Source: Chloranthus sessilifolius | Lineage: Eukaryota > Streptophyta > Magnoliopsida > Chloranthales > Chloranthaceae | Length of the DNA: 64,000 bases | Assembly (NCBI GenBank): GCA_021018995.1 | Contig: CM037590.1 | Location: forward strand, 101,991,097 to 102,055,096 | Reading direction: 5' to 3' | In this document: one piece after another, positions 12,340-24,475 of the stretch | Numbering within the stretch: the first letter of the stretch is position 1 | How the letters are laid out: every line of letters starts with the position of its first letter | Notes under the pieces: generated by a model | The model's input: only the letters and a program-made list of their open reading frames with translations | The model's database searches: none | Told to the model about the DNA's origin: nothing | Translations under genes and position numbers: made by a program

Positions 12340-14170
12340 TTTAGACATATGAAAGTTGAGATGAATGTGTACAACAGTGCAAAGTACCCTCAGATGGACA
12401 ATGAGGAGAGCTTCGTAGTGGATGTACTAGAGGAAATTGTGGAAGAGGAATTTCCCACTCTGCTGGAGTGGGGCAACATTGTTAGGAATTTAGTTGAAAT
12501 TTGGAATATGGCAGAGGATGAGGGCCCAGATGGGAGATCAAAATACATGACCATATTGAAGTCTTCTGTGGGCTCAGTGCAACATTCCAGTTGGAAACCT
12601 ACATTGATACCTCTTCCTCCAACCTCCAATGCACCAATTTTGCCATCCACCCAACAGGCCCCTGATCTGGAACTCAAGAAGCTTCCAGAAACATTATAAT
12701 ATGCTTTCCTTGAGAAAGGTGATAAACTTCTTGTGATTATCTCTTCCTCCCTTACCAATGAGCAGGAAGAAGAATTACTCACAGTTTTGAGGAAGCACAA
12801 GAAGGCAATTGGCTGGACCATTGCCGATCTGGGAGGAATGGATGCATCAATCTGCATGCATAGGATTCATCTTGAGGAGGGAGCACTACCCTCCAGGGAA
12901 AGGCAGAGGAAGCTAAATCCTCACATGCAGGAAGTGGTCCTTAAGGAAATCATTAAATTGCTAGATGCAGGGGTGATTTACCCCATCTCTGATTCTCAAT
13001 GGGTGGCACCTATCCGAGTGGTGCCCAAGAAATCTGGCATAACAGTGATTAAGACCGGCCCCGAGAGTTGAGGCCAGCCAGGGCAACCACTGGCTGGAGA
13101 GTGTGCATTGATTATAGGAAGCTCAACTCTAAAACTAGAAAGGACCATTTCCCTCTCCCCTTCATTGATCAAATTCTGGACAAATTGGTTGGAAAAGCTT
13201 TTTACTGTTTTCTTGATGGGTACTCAGGGTACAACCAAATCCCTGTGCATCCTCAAGACCAAGAGAAAACACATTTACCTATCCTTTTGGCACCTTCGCT
13301 TATAGAAGGATGCCTTTTGGACTCTGTAATGCGCCAGCCACTTTCCAGAGGTGTATGTATGCCATATTCTCTGACATGATTGACAAGTTTTTGGAAATTT
13401 TTATGGATGACTTTTCTGTCTATGGGGACAGCTTTAGCCAGTGTCTACAGCACCTCAGCCTAGTTTTGCAAAGATGTGAGGAAACCAATTTGGTTTTAAG
13501 CTGGGAAAAGAGCCACTTCATGGTAACACAAGGCATTATGTTGGGCCATGTAGTCTCTAAAGAAGGTCTTGAGGTAGACAAGGCCAAAGTGGACCTCATT
13601 GCCAATTTGCCCCCTCCAAAAATAGTCAAGCAAATGAGATCCTTCCTGGGGCACGCAGGATTTTACAGGAGGTTCATTAAGGACTTCAGCAAAATTGCTA
13701 AGCCATTGTGCCACCTGCTCTGTCAGGATGTCCCCTTTAACTTTTCGATAATGTCCAAGGCTTTTGAAACATTGAAAATATGCCTCACCTCACCTCCACA
13801 CTCCCACACCTACTATACGCCTTTTGAGATGTGTGATGCATCGGACACAGCAATAGGTGTCGTGTTGGGCCAAAAGAAGATAAGTGGTCATTGCTTATAG
13901 CGATAAATCACTTCTTGACTTCAACTATACCTATACCAAATGAAAGAGCTTCTAGCAGTGGTTTACGCTGTTGACAAATTTAGAGCCTACCTACTAGGAT
14001 CTAAAACTGTGATCTTCACTGACCATTAGGCATTAAAGTACCTATTGTCCATGAGAGATGCTAAGCCTAGGCTGATTAGATGGATACTCCTACTACAGGA
14101 GTTTGACATCGACATCAAGGACAAAAAGGGTGTGGAGAATGTGGTGGCTGACCACTTGCCCAGAATTATC
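12340..14170 (+). pseudogene. Athila reverse transcriptase and RNase H
   Basis: The RT spans about 12720-13760: ISDSQWVAP, WRVCIDYRKLNSKT, GYNQIPVHP, MPFGLCNAPATFQRCM, then the intact catalytic IFMDDFSVYG at about 13400. The RNase H spans about 13800-14165, with CDASDTAIG, a damaged TEKELLA segment (13930), a TDH segment with a stop (14020-14030), and [12 protein letters not shown]. Frameshifts lie at about 13055, 13285, 13745 and 13900. The enzyme would copy the element RNA into DNA. Element B has a cleaner copy of the same region. Confidence 0.85.
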
Positions 14171-15487
14171 TTGGAGAAATGCCTGGATGGCCCTACAAAT
14201 GATGCCTTCCCTGATGAGCAATTATTTTCCATCCACTCCTTAGTCCCTTGGTTTGCACACATTGTCAATTATCTAGTTATAGGAAAGATTCCTCCCCACT
14301 GGACCAAAATGGATAAAAACTTGTTCTTCTCACGGGTTAAGTATTTTTTCTGAGAGGAACCTTGCCTATACCAGTATTGTGCCTACTAGATCATCCAAAG
14401 ATGTGTTCTTGAAAGTGATATCCCCAGTATTCTGGCCATGTGCCATGAAAATGCCTGTGGAGGCCACTTTAGTGGGAGAAAAACTGCTGACAAGGTCCTG
14501 CAGTGTGGTTTTTACTGGCCATCCTTATTCAAAGATGCATACACACACTGCAAGGCATGTGAGAGATGTCAGAAATTAGGAGGGCTGTCCAAAAGAAATT
14601 CAATGCCATTATAGCCCATCCTTGTTGTAGAACTGTTTGATGTATGGGGAATAGACTTCATGGGCCCCTTTCCCCCCTCTAATGGTTACCACTTCATCTT
14701 AGTGGCAGTGGACTATGTTTCCAAATGGGTAGAAGCCATTGCCACAAGAACCAATGATAACCAAGTGGTCCTCAAATTCGTAAAGCACAACATTTTCTCA
14801 ATATTTGGAACCCCTAGAGCTATTATCAGTGATGGGGGTAGCCACTTCTGCAACAGGAATCTCGAGAGCTTGCTCAAGAAATATTCTGTGACCCATAGGA
14901 TTGCTACTCCCTACCACCCACAAACAAGTGGGCAAGTTGAAATTTCCAATAGGGAGATCAAGCACATCCTTGAGAAAATAGTTAGGACTGACAGGAAAGA
15001 TTGGGCTGAGAAACTGGATGATGCACTGTGGGCCTATAGGACTGCCTATAAGACTCCTATTGGAATGTCCCCATTCAGACTAGTCTATGGCAAGGCCTGC
15101 CATCTCCCAGTAGAGTTAGAACACAGGGCCTATTGGGCCATTAAGAACTTGAACATGGACCTAACTTCTGCTGGTCAACACAGGTCATTACAACAATCAG
15201 AATTGGATGAGCTGAGGATGGATGCTTATACCAATGCTAGGATCTACAAGGAACGGGCTAAAGCTTTCTTCGACAAGAACTTGCTGAGAAAAAGCCTCGA
15301 ATCGGGTGGTAAGGTTTGGTTATTCAACTCCAAACTAAAATTCTTTCCTGGCAAATTAAAATCCAGATGGGATGGTCCCTATGTTGTCGTGAATGTTTTC
15401 CCATCTGGTGCTGCGAAAGTCAAGGATGCCAAATCTGGGAGGACCTTCAAAGTGAATGGTCAGAGGCTGAAGCCTTGCATTGAATGA
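14171..15487 (+). pseudogene. Athila integrase
   Basis: The zinc-finger part lies at 14380-14580 (CHENACGGHFSG; CKACERCQ) in a broken frame. From 14660 the frame is open to a natural stop at 15487. It contains the DDE core: [11 protein letters not shown] just upstream, [10 protein letters not shown], and [13 protein letters not shown]. The C-terminal part ([19 protein letters not shown], then [11 protein letters not shown]) is complete. This is the best-preserved segment of element A. The first catalytic Asp lies at the very start of the open part. Integrase joins element DNA to the host chromosome. Confidence 0.88.
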
Positions 15488-16068
15488 CCTGCAGATCCAA
15501 TGTGCACTATTCATTTTCATGGGACCCCTACATCTACCTGACCCGCAGTTGTGTCCATGTTGTGCTATACTACTTTTGTTTCTACCTTAAGTTTTAGAAA
15601 ATTTTAGGGGATATGTGGAGTTTGATATTATTAAGCTTGATAGAGTTTATGTGGGATCGGTATGATTTATTCTTCTTCTTCTGTGAATTACTGATTTGGC
15701 CCTCGCGCATTCCAAATTGTGATTTGGGAAGACTTGCGCACTTCGCATAAACCATTTCTTTCGCTGTCACGAGTTACAATGCTACAGAATCTCTCGCACA
15801 CTTCCAGCTCTAACTCCCATAATCATGTGATTCTGACTTCTCGTGATTCCCTTACCCAGCTGCGTGAGCCGAATGCATTTGTGATCTCCCATGCTGACTG
15901 CTGGGACTTGACGTTTCCCAACTCACTCTCATTTAATTGCGGCGACTTGGATGTTATTCAACCGTTTCATCTTCCACCATCCTCGCCTTTAAATACACAG
16001 GGAGGCCCTATTCATCTTCATCGCATCCTATCTCCTCTCACCCTAGCGGTCCTTCCCTAATCCTAATC
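15488..16068 (+). promoter_or_regulatory. Internal motif array and TATA-like box before small ORF
   Basis: About seven CGCG-type motifs like those of LTR A occur at 15700-15860 (ctcgcgcattcc, cttgcgcactt, ttcgctgtcac, tctcgcacactt, tctcgtgatt). They are followed by TTTAAATA at 15988-15995. The next ATG is at 16069, about 75 bp downstream. Element B has the same layout and nearly the same spacing. An internal promoter is inferred, not shown. Confidence 0.45.
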
Positions 16069-16347
16069 ATGGCAGATGACAAGCCGGACGCACTGCCTAA
16101 TAAGTTTTACCCGATGTGGTTGGACCCGCCGCCCCCTAAAGAGGCGAATCCCCTCCAACCCCTCTGGGATGAATACGAGGAGGTTCTGTAAACCCTTGCC
16201 AAGGAGGAGGAGGAAAAGCTTCAACCGTAGAAGAAGAAGCAAAAGACCGAGCCATCCCTTGCCCCCTCCTCTCCACCCCCTCCCCCGCCTTCTCTCCACC
16301 ATCCCTTCTCAACCCCTCACCCCCCTTTCCCTCCTCCGTTTTTGTAA
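16069..16347 (+). pseudogene. Small accessory ORF (MADDKP family)
   Basis: The 92-codon frame starts MADDKPDALPNKF and continues with a Pro-rich stretch (LDPPPPKEANPLQPLWDEYEE), a charged stretch (LAKEEEEKLQP, KKKQKTEP) and a Ser/Pro/His tail. Two in-frame stops (16189, 16228) break it. Element B has a homolog at 26485 with the same start (MADDKP, LP, KF), the same WDEY block and a basic run. The conserved start and order suggest a real small protein. I recognise no family. The basic run could be a nuclear signal. Confidence 0.5.
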
Positions 16348-18120
16348 TTTTCTTTTAATCTTAATGATATCTTCCTTTTCTGATATGCTGTACAGTTTTC
16401 TGTTGTTGGTTGCTTTATTTCTTGTTCTTGTCTTTTATGCTGTAATAACTCTGCTGCACAGCCACCTTTGAACCAGTGAGGACACTGCTCCTCCTAGGTT
16501 TGGGGGTATGGTAGCAGACCCTGCCAATGGAATAGTTAACATAAGTGCAGCTGACTCATCTGAGCAATATGGAAATGGACCTCTGTTCACTTAAGAATCA
16601 TGAAATTAAGAAGTTTAAAATTTATGCAAACCTTGGACATTATAAACTTCTAATATTCCACATTTCCATGATAATATCACCAAGGAAACCTACTTGTATC
16701 AGCACTTAGTGAATCATTAGAGAGAGAAAAAGGTGAGGACATACTTGAAAGTTCAAAGGATGACCATAACCAGTGAGAATTGGGCCTACAAAATTTTTCT
16801 ATTCTTTGAGGAGTAACTAAGGCATTTCTTTTAGTTCTAAGGACTGGCTGAGTCACTGTGCTCACTAGAAGTTAGGTAACTCCAAGTTGAAACAACTGAC
16901 AGTACTCATGAGACATGGGAAAGGATCAAGGCCTTCTCTTGGACAGTTTGAGCCTAAAAAGACCAATCCTAAAACCGCCTTGTCCCATACCCCTTTGAGC
17001 TTTAAATCCTAAATTTCTTCAAAATACACCTGAGTACTTGAACCTAAAACTATGAACCTGATTCCACCAATCCTCACTCTGAGAATTCAGAAGGTAAAGG
17101 AGAAAGAGTTGAAGATGGACTAGCTATGGCCAACATTAGGTGAATGGAGAAGAAGGATCTCAAAAATCTGGTAGTATGGTAACTGAGAACATGGTGGCAT
17201 TTCTGAAAAGCAAAAACAAAATAAAAAGAAAGAAACTCCAGTAAAAAGAAACAAAAATAATAATGAAGAAGAATAAGAGAGAAGTCAAGAGGAACTTTCA
17301 TTGGAAAATCAAAATCAAGAAGAGAAACTGATCACTTCAAATCGAAAAATCTCAAAGAAGATGAAGGAGTGAATTATGGAAGGTGAAGTCATGAACCACC
17401 TCTGATCTCGATTTCTCAAATTGGAACCCTTTTCAACCTTCCATTCTTTTAACCCTACTCCATAAGCCACATTGGGATCCAAAGTTGAGTGAGCTGTCAT
17501 GTGAAGATAAGGAATTATCCAATCTATGGTGAGGAACTGACAATGATGTCAGCACTTAAGAACTCTGCCTATGCTCATGCTTACAAACCTAGTTGGGGGA
17601 TGTAACTACTCTTGAGCCTGTGAGAAACTGAACCCCTCAACAAACCTTTATGAGAGTATACCCTGCAAAGTTTTCTTTTGGGTCTGAACTTGAATGCATT
17701 ATGTATGACCTTAACCTAATTTTTTGACATAAGGATAAGCTCAATGCTGACACACACTTGTGCAGTTTTCTGTGATTGCAAACTTTTGGAAATGCTGTGC
17801 AATCATGAGAGTTTATGCTGTTTAAGTTACTGTGCAACCAATGAATTAAATTTCTTTTATGTGTACTGATTCAAGAGTAGACTAAATCTGATTCCTTAAC
17901 TGCTCATTGGATGACATTGCACTTTTGTTAACTATTTCATTTGAGAAGTTTGTGGGTGTCTTCACTGAAAACCCTCAGGAGACTTCACTCCTCCACTAGG
18001 GATCACCTAGGGGTTTAAAAGGTTTGGTACATATGCTAAATGTATCCATGCTCCCTATAAAAGTGGCATTTAATTTTTAGAGTAGATTTAATGTAGCTTT
18101 GCTAAGGGACTAGCAAAGAT
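16348..18120 (+). other. Long 3' noncoding region with internal PPT-like motif
   Basis: No convincing ORF is seen. At 16497-16509 lies TAGGTTTGGGGGT, nearly identical to the true polypurine tract at 18121. It is preceded by gtgaggacactg, as in element B (26992). Blocks in 16750-16920, 17040-17100, 17330-17600 and 17960-18070 are clearly alignable with element B (27245-28510). Examples are cagtgagaattgggcct, tcactagaagttaggtaa and actagggatcacctagggg. Confidence 0.6.
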
Positions 18121-18134
18121 TAGGTTTGGGGGTG
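18121..18134 (+). other. Polypurine tract of element A
   Basis: TAGGTTTGGGGGTG directly precedes the LTR start TGTTAAGACC. It primes plus-strand DNA synthesis in LTR elements. The same sequence occurs before LTR B and, on the minus strand, at 33473. Confidence 0.8.
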
Positions 18135-19361
18135 TGTTAAGACCTAAAAAGTACCACTTTTCACCCCTTAACTTAACCTTTGATTAGACCCTTAGCCACC
18201 TAATAAGTTCTTGTTAAGTGTTTTGTGTAGGTAATAATCAGCAGTGAAATAAGGCCAGGAATCCTGTTAAGGAGCCTGCTTTGGCACCAGATATCCCTCA
18301 GAAGAATGGACTCTGAATCCATACCTGAAATGAGCCTCGCGTAGCTGACCCAAGCTTTTGAGGATTCAGGAGAAATATGCCTCGTACAGTTCAACTGAGC
18401 TTCCCAAGACTTTACAGCAACCTCTCGAGCAGATGAGTGACTGAAGAGCTTCAGAAACTCAAACTCACGCAGCTCTCCCGAAGCTCAAGAGTAGAACACA
18501 TCGCACAGTGTCACGCAGTTCAAAGCAGACCTCTCTCAATCTCGCACAGTTCGCTCAGAATGGCTGAGGAGAGAGAGCTTCAGAAGATTCCTCGCGCAAC
18601 TATCACGCAGTCACCGCGGGATGCAATTATCAGAAGAAGAATACCTCGCGCAATTCTCACACCATTCAAGAAAGAAAACATCCTGGCGAAGGCAAAGCCA
18701 ATCTCGTGAAGATCAAGTGAGACATAGAACCTTGCGCAGTTTAAAACTCAGTAGAGCCTCATGAGGTAACTCGTGAAGTCCAGTAAAGAGAAGTGCTCGT
18801 GAAGTTCTCGCACTGCTGAAATTCACTCGCAAGATCAATAGCGAAGACCCGGCCACCTCATCGCTTGAATTTCAACCCCGCGACACTTGAGACTGTGTTT
18901 TCTATTCAACCTCGCGAAGCCCAATACAGTGAGAACGCAACTCTCTACTGCGCGATTGCCTGAAGCGTAAACCAAGGCAACCTCGTGACGGTTGAAGCTT
19001 CAGTGGCAAATCATCCTAGCGAAGAGCAAAGAGCAACCACGCGACAAGTCTGGGAAACTACAGCTACCTAGCAAAGCTCTGATCCTAAACTTCCATCTCT
19101 TTAGCAGAGGACCTTTTAGGTATTTCTAGTGATTAGGGCACGCACTCCCATGCTCAAATCTCCGTGCACGTGCCCCGAGGCATCCAAGGATCATTATCAG
19201 GCCATGTGGCATCGTTAAAATTAGGGTTTCCTAACCCTAATGCACTGCCACCCCACTGCTATATATACCCATACCTGAGCTTAGGTTTAGGCATCTGGGA
19301 ACCCATCTCAGATCATTTTTTTTTCTTTTCTAGGAACCCATACCTGATTCTAAGGGCCATT
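18135..19361 (+). repeat. 3' LTR A, truncated and scrambled
   Basis: It matches the first 1.1-1.2 kb of the 5' LTR, including the motif array and the TATA box (about 19261), up to about 19330. It then holds short out-of-order LTR pieces (ggaacccatacctga, gattctaagggccatt) and stops at 19361. The second half of the LTR is missing here. Confidence 0.8.
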
Positions 19362-19449
19362 GGCAAGAGGAAAAGCAAATTTATGGAGAGTCCTGAAAGG
19401 GATGCACCTCAAGTGGCCAGCTCTGCAGCTGTTCCTTTGATTCCATCAT
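19362..19449 (+). pseudogene. ORF scrap, possible continuation of accessory ORF
   Basis: This short open stretch reads GKRKSKFMESPERDAPQ and on to VPLIPS. It is not LTR sequence. It sits between the broken 3' LTR of element A and the next LTR start at 19450. It may be the rest of the accessory ORF cut at 7071, since element A was inserted there, but no overlap proves this. Confidence 0.35.
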
Positions 19450-20939
19450 TGTTAAGACCTGAAAAGTACCACTTTTCACCCCTTAACTTAACCTTTGATT
19501 AGACCCTTAGCCACCTAATAAGTTCTTGTTAAGTGTTTTGTGTAGGTAATAATCAGCAGTGAAATAAGGTCAGAAATCCTATTAAGGAGCCTGCTTTGGC
19601 ACCAAATATCCCTCAGAAGAATGAACTCTGAATCCAAACCTAAAATGAGCCTCGCGCAGCTGACCCAACCTTTAGAGGATTCAGGAGAAATATGCCTTGC
19701 ACAGTTAAACTGAGCTTCCCAAGACTTTACAGCAACCTCTCGCGTAGATGAGTGACTGAAGAGCTTTAGAAACTCAAACTCGCACAACTCTCGCGAAGCT
19801 TAAAAGTAGAACACATCGCACAGTGTCACGCAGTTCAAAGCAGACCTCTCTCAATCTCGCACAGTTCGCTCAGAACGGCTGAGGAGAGAGAGCTTCAGAA
19901 GATTCCTCGCACAACTGTCACGCTGTCGCCACTGTGAGAGCGCAACTCTCTATTGTGCGACTGCCTGAAGCGTAAACCAAGGCAACCTCACGACGGCTGA
20001 AGCTTCAGTGTCAAATCATCCTAGAATCAGTCCTCCATTGCTTTGAAACATAGCCAAAGCAATGGCGGATCACAAGGCAGCAGCCTTGCACAGAGCATCT
20101 CACACATAAACACCAATCCCATAAAGTACAGATCCTATTACAAAACTTCCATTGATCTAATTCAAAAACACATACAAAGGCATAGCCAGCAAGTGCTGGA
20201 CTATGGAGAGAAGGAAAGAAAAAGAAAATTACTTACTGCTAAAAAGAAAGAGAAAAGAAAAAATGATCTAAGATGGGTTCCCACATATAGAACTTTAGAG
20301 GTTGAGGTTCCCTATGGATTCTTGAGCTGGTAGCCTAGATGAAATAGTGCCTGCAATGTTTTACTTGTTATGTTTTGACCCATCCCTGGATAGTGGCTCC
20401 CCTATGGGATAATCTGTGACCATTCAAGTGGACAGGTTATAGCCTTAAGGGTGGAATCATGGCAGAGTGATGGGTTGGATCCTTTCTCCTCAGAGGTGAT
20501 AATGTAGCCTCTGGATAGGATTTCTATAACATCAGATCTAAATCTGAGTTATAAAACTTCTCTGACCTTGGCTCAATTACGTACTTCTCACCCTTTTTAT
20601 ACTCATTTTCCACACTCCATCCATCCTCTCAACACTTTCTGTAGTTTAAATATTAAAATACTTAGAATAAGTGACCTTAAACTCCCCTCCTTCTAGGACT
20701 GCCAGATCTGTAGACAGATCTGGAGGGACTATTAGAGATGGCTCCCTTGGAGCTCTAGATCACCTTTCCCTGTGGGACAAACTCTTACTTATCAAAACTT
20801 GCTACAAAGGACCCTGTATCTTGCAGGTCTAGGACTTTTGAGTTGTGCTAGATCCACCCCCTGTTTTACTCTATCTTTGATTTTTTTTATTAACTTTCAC
20901 CACCAACCAATAATGAAAGCACACCAGAAGTAGTCAACA
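19450..20939 (+). repeat. Rearranged LTR A copy with internal inversion
   Basis: It begins TGTTAAGACC and ends AGTCAACA, so both LTR ends are present, but the length is only 1.49 kb. The first part matches the LTR up to the motif array, with a gap at about 19930. The segment 20025-20283 is inverted. The rest matches the last 650 bp of the LTR. It has no matching flanking pentamers (ATCAT versus CACAC). Confidence 0.75.
20025..20283 (-). repeat. Inverted LTR segment
   Basis: This is the reverse complement of LTR A from about 8190 to 8450: the TATA-downstream leader, the tccatagtccag/tgctgg region and the ccattgctttg region. It is bounded by ctag on the left and gggttccc on the right. Confidence 0.8.
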
Positions 20940-22437
20940 CACACCACTGCTATATAAACCCATACTTAGCTTAGGTTTAGAGAGCTGGTTTTTAGAGAAA
21001 AAAATCCTGGAATAGCTGGGAACACATCTCATCTCTCGGAGACTTGATCTGAGATAGTTTTTCTTTTCTTTTGTAGCCCTAAGTAGTTTTCTTTTTCTTT
21101 TTCCTTCTCTCCATAGTCCAACACTTGCTGGCTATGTCTTTGTCTGCATTTTGAACTAGATTAATGGAAGTTCTGTAATAGGATCTGTACTTTATGGGAT
21201 TTGTGCTTGAATGTGAGATGCTCTGTGCAAGGCTGCTGCCTTGTGATCCGCCATTGCTTTGGCTGTGATTCAAAGCAATGGAGGACTGATTCTAAGGGCC
21301 ACTCAGATCTAAGTGACCTGTGTGTCTGGGCTATCATGGTCCTATACAGCCTTATCCCCACCACAGGACCCACTAGATCTGAAATCCCCATGGGAGCTTG
21401 AGCTGGTAGCCTTGTGACTATGGTGGTGGCAACGATATTCTTGTTTTGTCTTGGGCTCCGTGAGGAGGATAGCCTCTGGGATAGTCTGTGACCATTCAAG
21501 TGGACAAGTTATAGCCTTAGGATGATTCTAATCCACCGATCCAAGATGGATCCTTGTTCTTTACACCTGAGCTTGTAGAAGCCTGGTGGGAGATTGTACA
21601 GAGGCAGACTCCCTTATATTTGTATAGATCCGCTATCAGATGTTAGATCTGATCTGGTTATAGAGATTGTAGGCTTGTGACTGGACCATTGTAGCCTCAC
21701 TCAAGCAATGGACAGCTAGATCGAAGGTCGTACTCAATCTCTTGTTGGTTCTATGTGTCTGGGCTATCATGGTCCTATACAGCCTTAGCCCCACACATAG
21801 TGCTTTAGAGGTTGAGGTTCCCTATGGATTCTTGAGCTGGTAGCCTGGATGAAATAGTGCCTACAATGATTAACTTGTTTTGACCCATCCCTGGATTGTG
21901 GTTCCCCTATGGGATAGTCAGTGACCATTTGAGTGGACAGGTTATAGCCTTAAGGGATTGAATCATGCCAGAAGTGATGGGTTGGATCCTTTCTCCTCAA
22001 TGGTGATAATGTAGCCATTGGACATGATTTCTATAACATCAGATCTGAATTTGAGTTATAAAACTTCTCTGATCTAGGCACAATAACATACTTCTCACCC
22101 TTTTATATTTATTTTCCACACTCCATCCATCCTCTCAAACCTTTCTGTAGTTTAGACATTAGGTTACCTTTGAATACTTAGAATAAGTGACCTTAAACTC
22201 CCCTCCTTTTAGGACTGCCAGATCTGTAGTCAGATCTGGAGGGACTAATAGAGATGGCTCCCTTGGAGCTGTAGATCACCTTTCCCTGTGGGACAAACTC
22301 TTACTTATCAAAACTTGCTACAATGGACCCTGTATCTTGCAGGTTTAGGACTTCTCAGTTGTGCTGATTTCATCCCCTGTTTTACTCTTTCTTTCATTTT
22401 AAATTCCTTTTATCACCAACTAATAAAGAAAGCACAC
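20940..22437 (+). repeat. LTR A fragment, 5'-truncated
   Basis: It starts at the LTR TATA region (ccactgctatataaaccc at 20944) and runs to near the LTR end (aaagcacac at about 22430). It follows the previous LTR copy in tandem, without internal sequence between. It joins Athila pol of element B at about 22440, which is a chimeric junction. Confidence 0.75.
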
Positions 22438-22445
22438 TCTGAGAT

Positions 22446-24475
22446 CCCAACACCATCCCTGTAACCCTAGGCAGACCCTTTTTGGCCACAGCTAATGTGT
22501 GTATTCAATGCAGGTCTGGGATAATGGAAGTGTCATTCGGGAACATGAAGGTCAAACTGAACATATACAATGCAGCCACTCAACCTCATCCTGATGAGGA
22601 TTGTTTTTCTCTAGATGTAATAGATGAGGTTGTGTAAGAAAATGTGAATCTATTGCTGCATGGTAAGGAATGGTCTAATGAGCTCGTAGAAATATGGAAG
22701 GAACCAGAGGTAGAAAAGACTCACACCTCTGAAATTGAGCATGTACAAATTGTCTCTTCTAGAGCGGAACCAGTAAAGCTCCATCCATGGAAGCCTACTT
22801 TGTTGCCCCTTCCACCCCCCTCCAAGACATCCCTATTGCCCTCCCTCATCAGTCCCCCAGAGGTGGAGTTAAAGCAACTCCCAACAACTTTGAAATATGC
22901 CTTTTTAGGAGACAACAATAAATTACCTGTGATAATTTCTTCTTCCCTCACCATTGAGCAGGAAAGAGAACTACTTGTTGCACTAAAAAGGCATAGGGGG
23001 GCAATTGGATGGACCATTGCAGACTTAGAGGGGATTAATCCTGCTGTGTGCATGCATAAGATTAATCTTGAGGAAGGTGCCAAACCTTCTCTAGAGATGC
23101 AGAGGAAACTCAACCCTCACATGCAGGAAGTTGTGATGAAGGAGGTAGTCAAACTCCTCGATGTTGGCATCATCTACCCTATCTCGGATTCCCAATGGGT
23201 GGCACCCACCCAGGTTGTACCCAAGAAATCAGGCATCACAGTTGTGGAAGCAGATTCAGGAGAGCTAATTCCAACCAGATAGACCACTGGTTGGAGAGTA
23301 TGCATAGATTACAGAAAGCTCAATGAAAAGACTAGCAAGGACCACTTCCCATTTCCCTTTATAGACCAAATCTTGGACAAGCTGGCAGGCAAGGCATACT
23401 ATTGTTATCTTGAGGGATATCCAGGGTACAATCAGATCCCTGTCTACCCCTAAGACCAAGAAAAAACTATATTCACATGCCCCTTTGGGACCTTTGCATA
23501 CAGGAGGATGCCATTTGGGCTGTGCAATGCACCTGCCACTTTCCAAAGATGCATGTATGCCATTTTTTCCGACATGATTGACAAATTTTTGGAGATCTTC
23601 ATGGACGATTTCTCCATTTATGGAGATAATTTTAGCCAATGCGTGCACCATCTCAGTTCTATGCTGCAGAGGTGTGAGGAGACCAACCTGGTTCTAAGTT
23701 GGGAAAAGAGTCATTTTATGGTGACTCAAGGCACTGTCCTCGGACATGTGGTCTCCCACAAGGGAAGAGAGGTTGATCAGGCCAAAATTGACTTAATTTC
23801 CCATCTGCCCCCTCCCAAAACTGTCAAACAAGTCAGATCCTTCCTGGGCCATGCTGGGTTTTATAGGCGATTCATTAAGGACTTCAGCAAAATCACCAAA
23901 CCCCTATGCCACCTATTGTGCCAAGAGGTACCCTTTGAGTTCAATGATGATTGCCTGGCTGCTTTTGAGTAGCTGAAAACTTACTTGACTATAGCTCCTA
24001 TTCTACAAGCCCCTGATTTCTCTTTACCATTTGAGCTGATGTGTGATGCTTCAGACTTTTCCATGGGGGCTCTTTTGGGACAAAGAAGAGACAAGGCACA
24101 ATGTGTGGTGGCGTATGCTAGTAAGTCAATGGTTGATGCTCAATTGAATTACACCACAACTGAGAAGGAGCTGTTAGCCATTGTCTTTGCTTTAGAAAAA
24201 TTTAGATCTTATGTGTTGGGCTCCAAAATCACTGTGTTCACTGACCACTCAACCTTGAAATACCTCCTGTCTAAGAAGGACGCCAAAGCAAGATTAATCA
24301 GATGGATTCTCCTTTTGCAGGAATTCCATTTGGAGATTAAAGACAAGAAGAGAGTGGAGAATGTGGTTGCTGATCATTTATCAAGGATCCAAGTTGCAGA
24401 AACGGAGAGCCTGTCCATCAATGATTCTTTTCCAGATGAGCAGCTATTTACAGTGGAGCCTGGTTTGCTAATATC
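22446..24475 (+). pseudogene. Athila protease end, RT and RNase H (element B)
   Basis: The tail of the protease (GRPFLATANVCIQCRSG) is followed by a linker with KQLPTTLKYAFLG. The RT (23050-23980) has SDSQWVAPTQVVPKKSG, MPFGLCNAPATFQRC and an intact IFMDDFSIYGD at about 23600. RNase H (24000-24400) has [42 protein letters not shown] and [10 protein letters not shown], with all catalytic acidic residues present. One frame is kept for 1.8 kb, with TAG or TAA stops at about 22636, 23281, 23452 and 23971. A frameshift follows at about 24470. This is the best Athila RT in the window. Confidence 0.88.

Larger units (their letters stand above)
7072..19361 (+). mobile_element. Athila-lineage LTR retrotransposon A
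   Basis: The order is 5' LTR, primer site, gag, protease, RT-RNase H, integrase, motif array, small ORF, long noncoding 3' region, polypurine tract, and a truncated 3' LTR. Lineage is set by the RT and integrase sequence and the tRNA-Asp-type primer site. It landed inside the accessory ORF of the older element at 7071. The 5' flanking pentamer is CCTTG, but no matching 3' copy can be shown because the 3' LTR is broken. Several frameshifts and stops make it non-autonomous. Confidence 0.85.
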
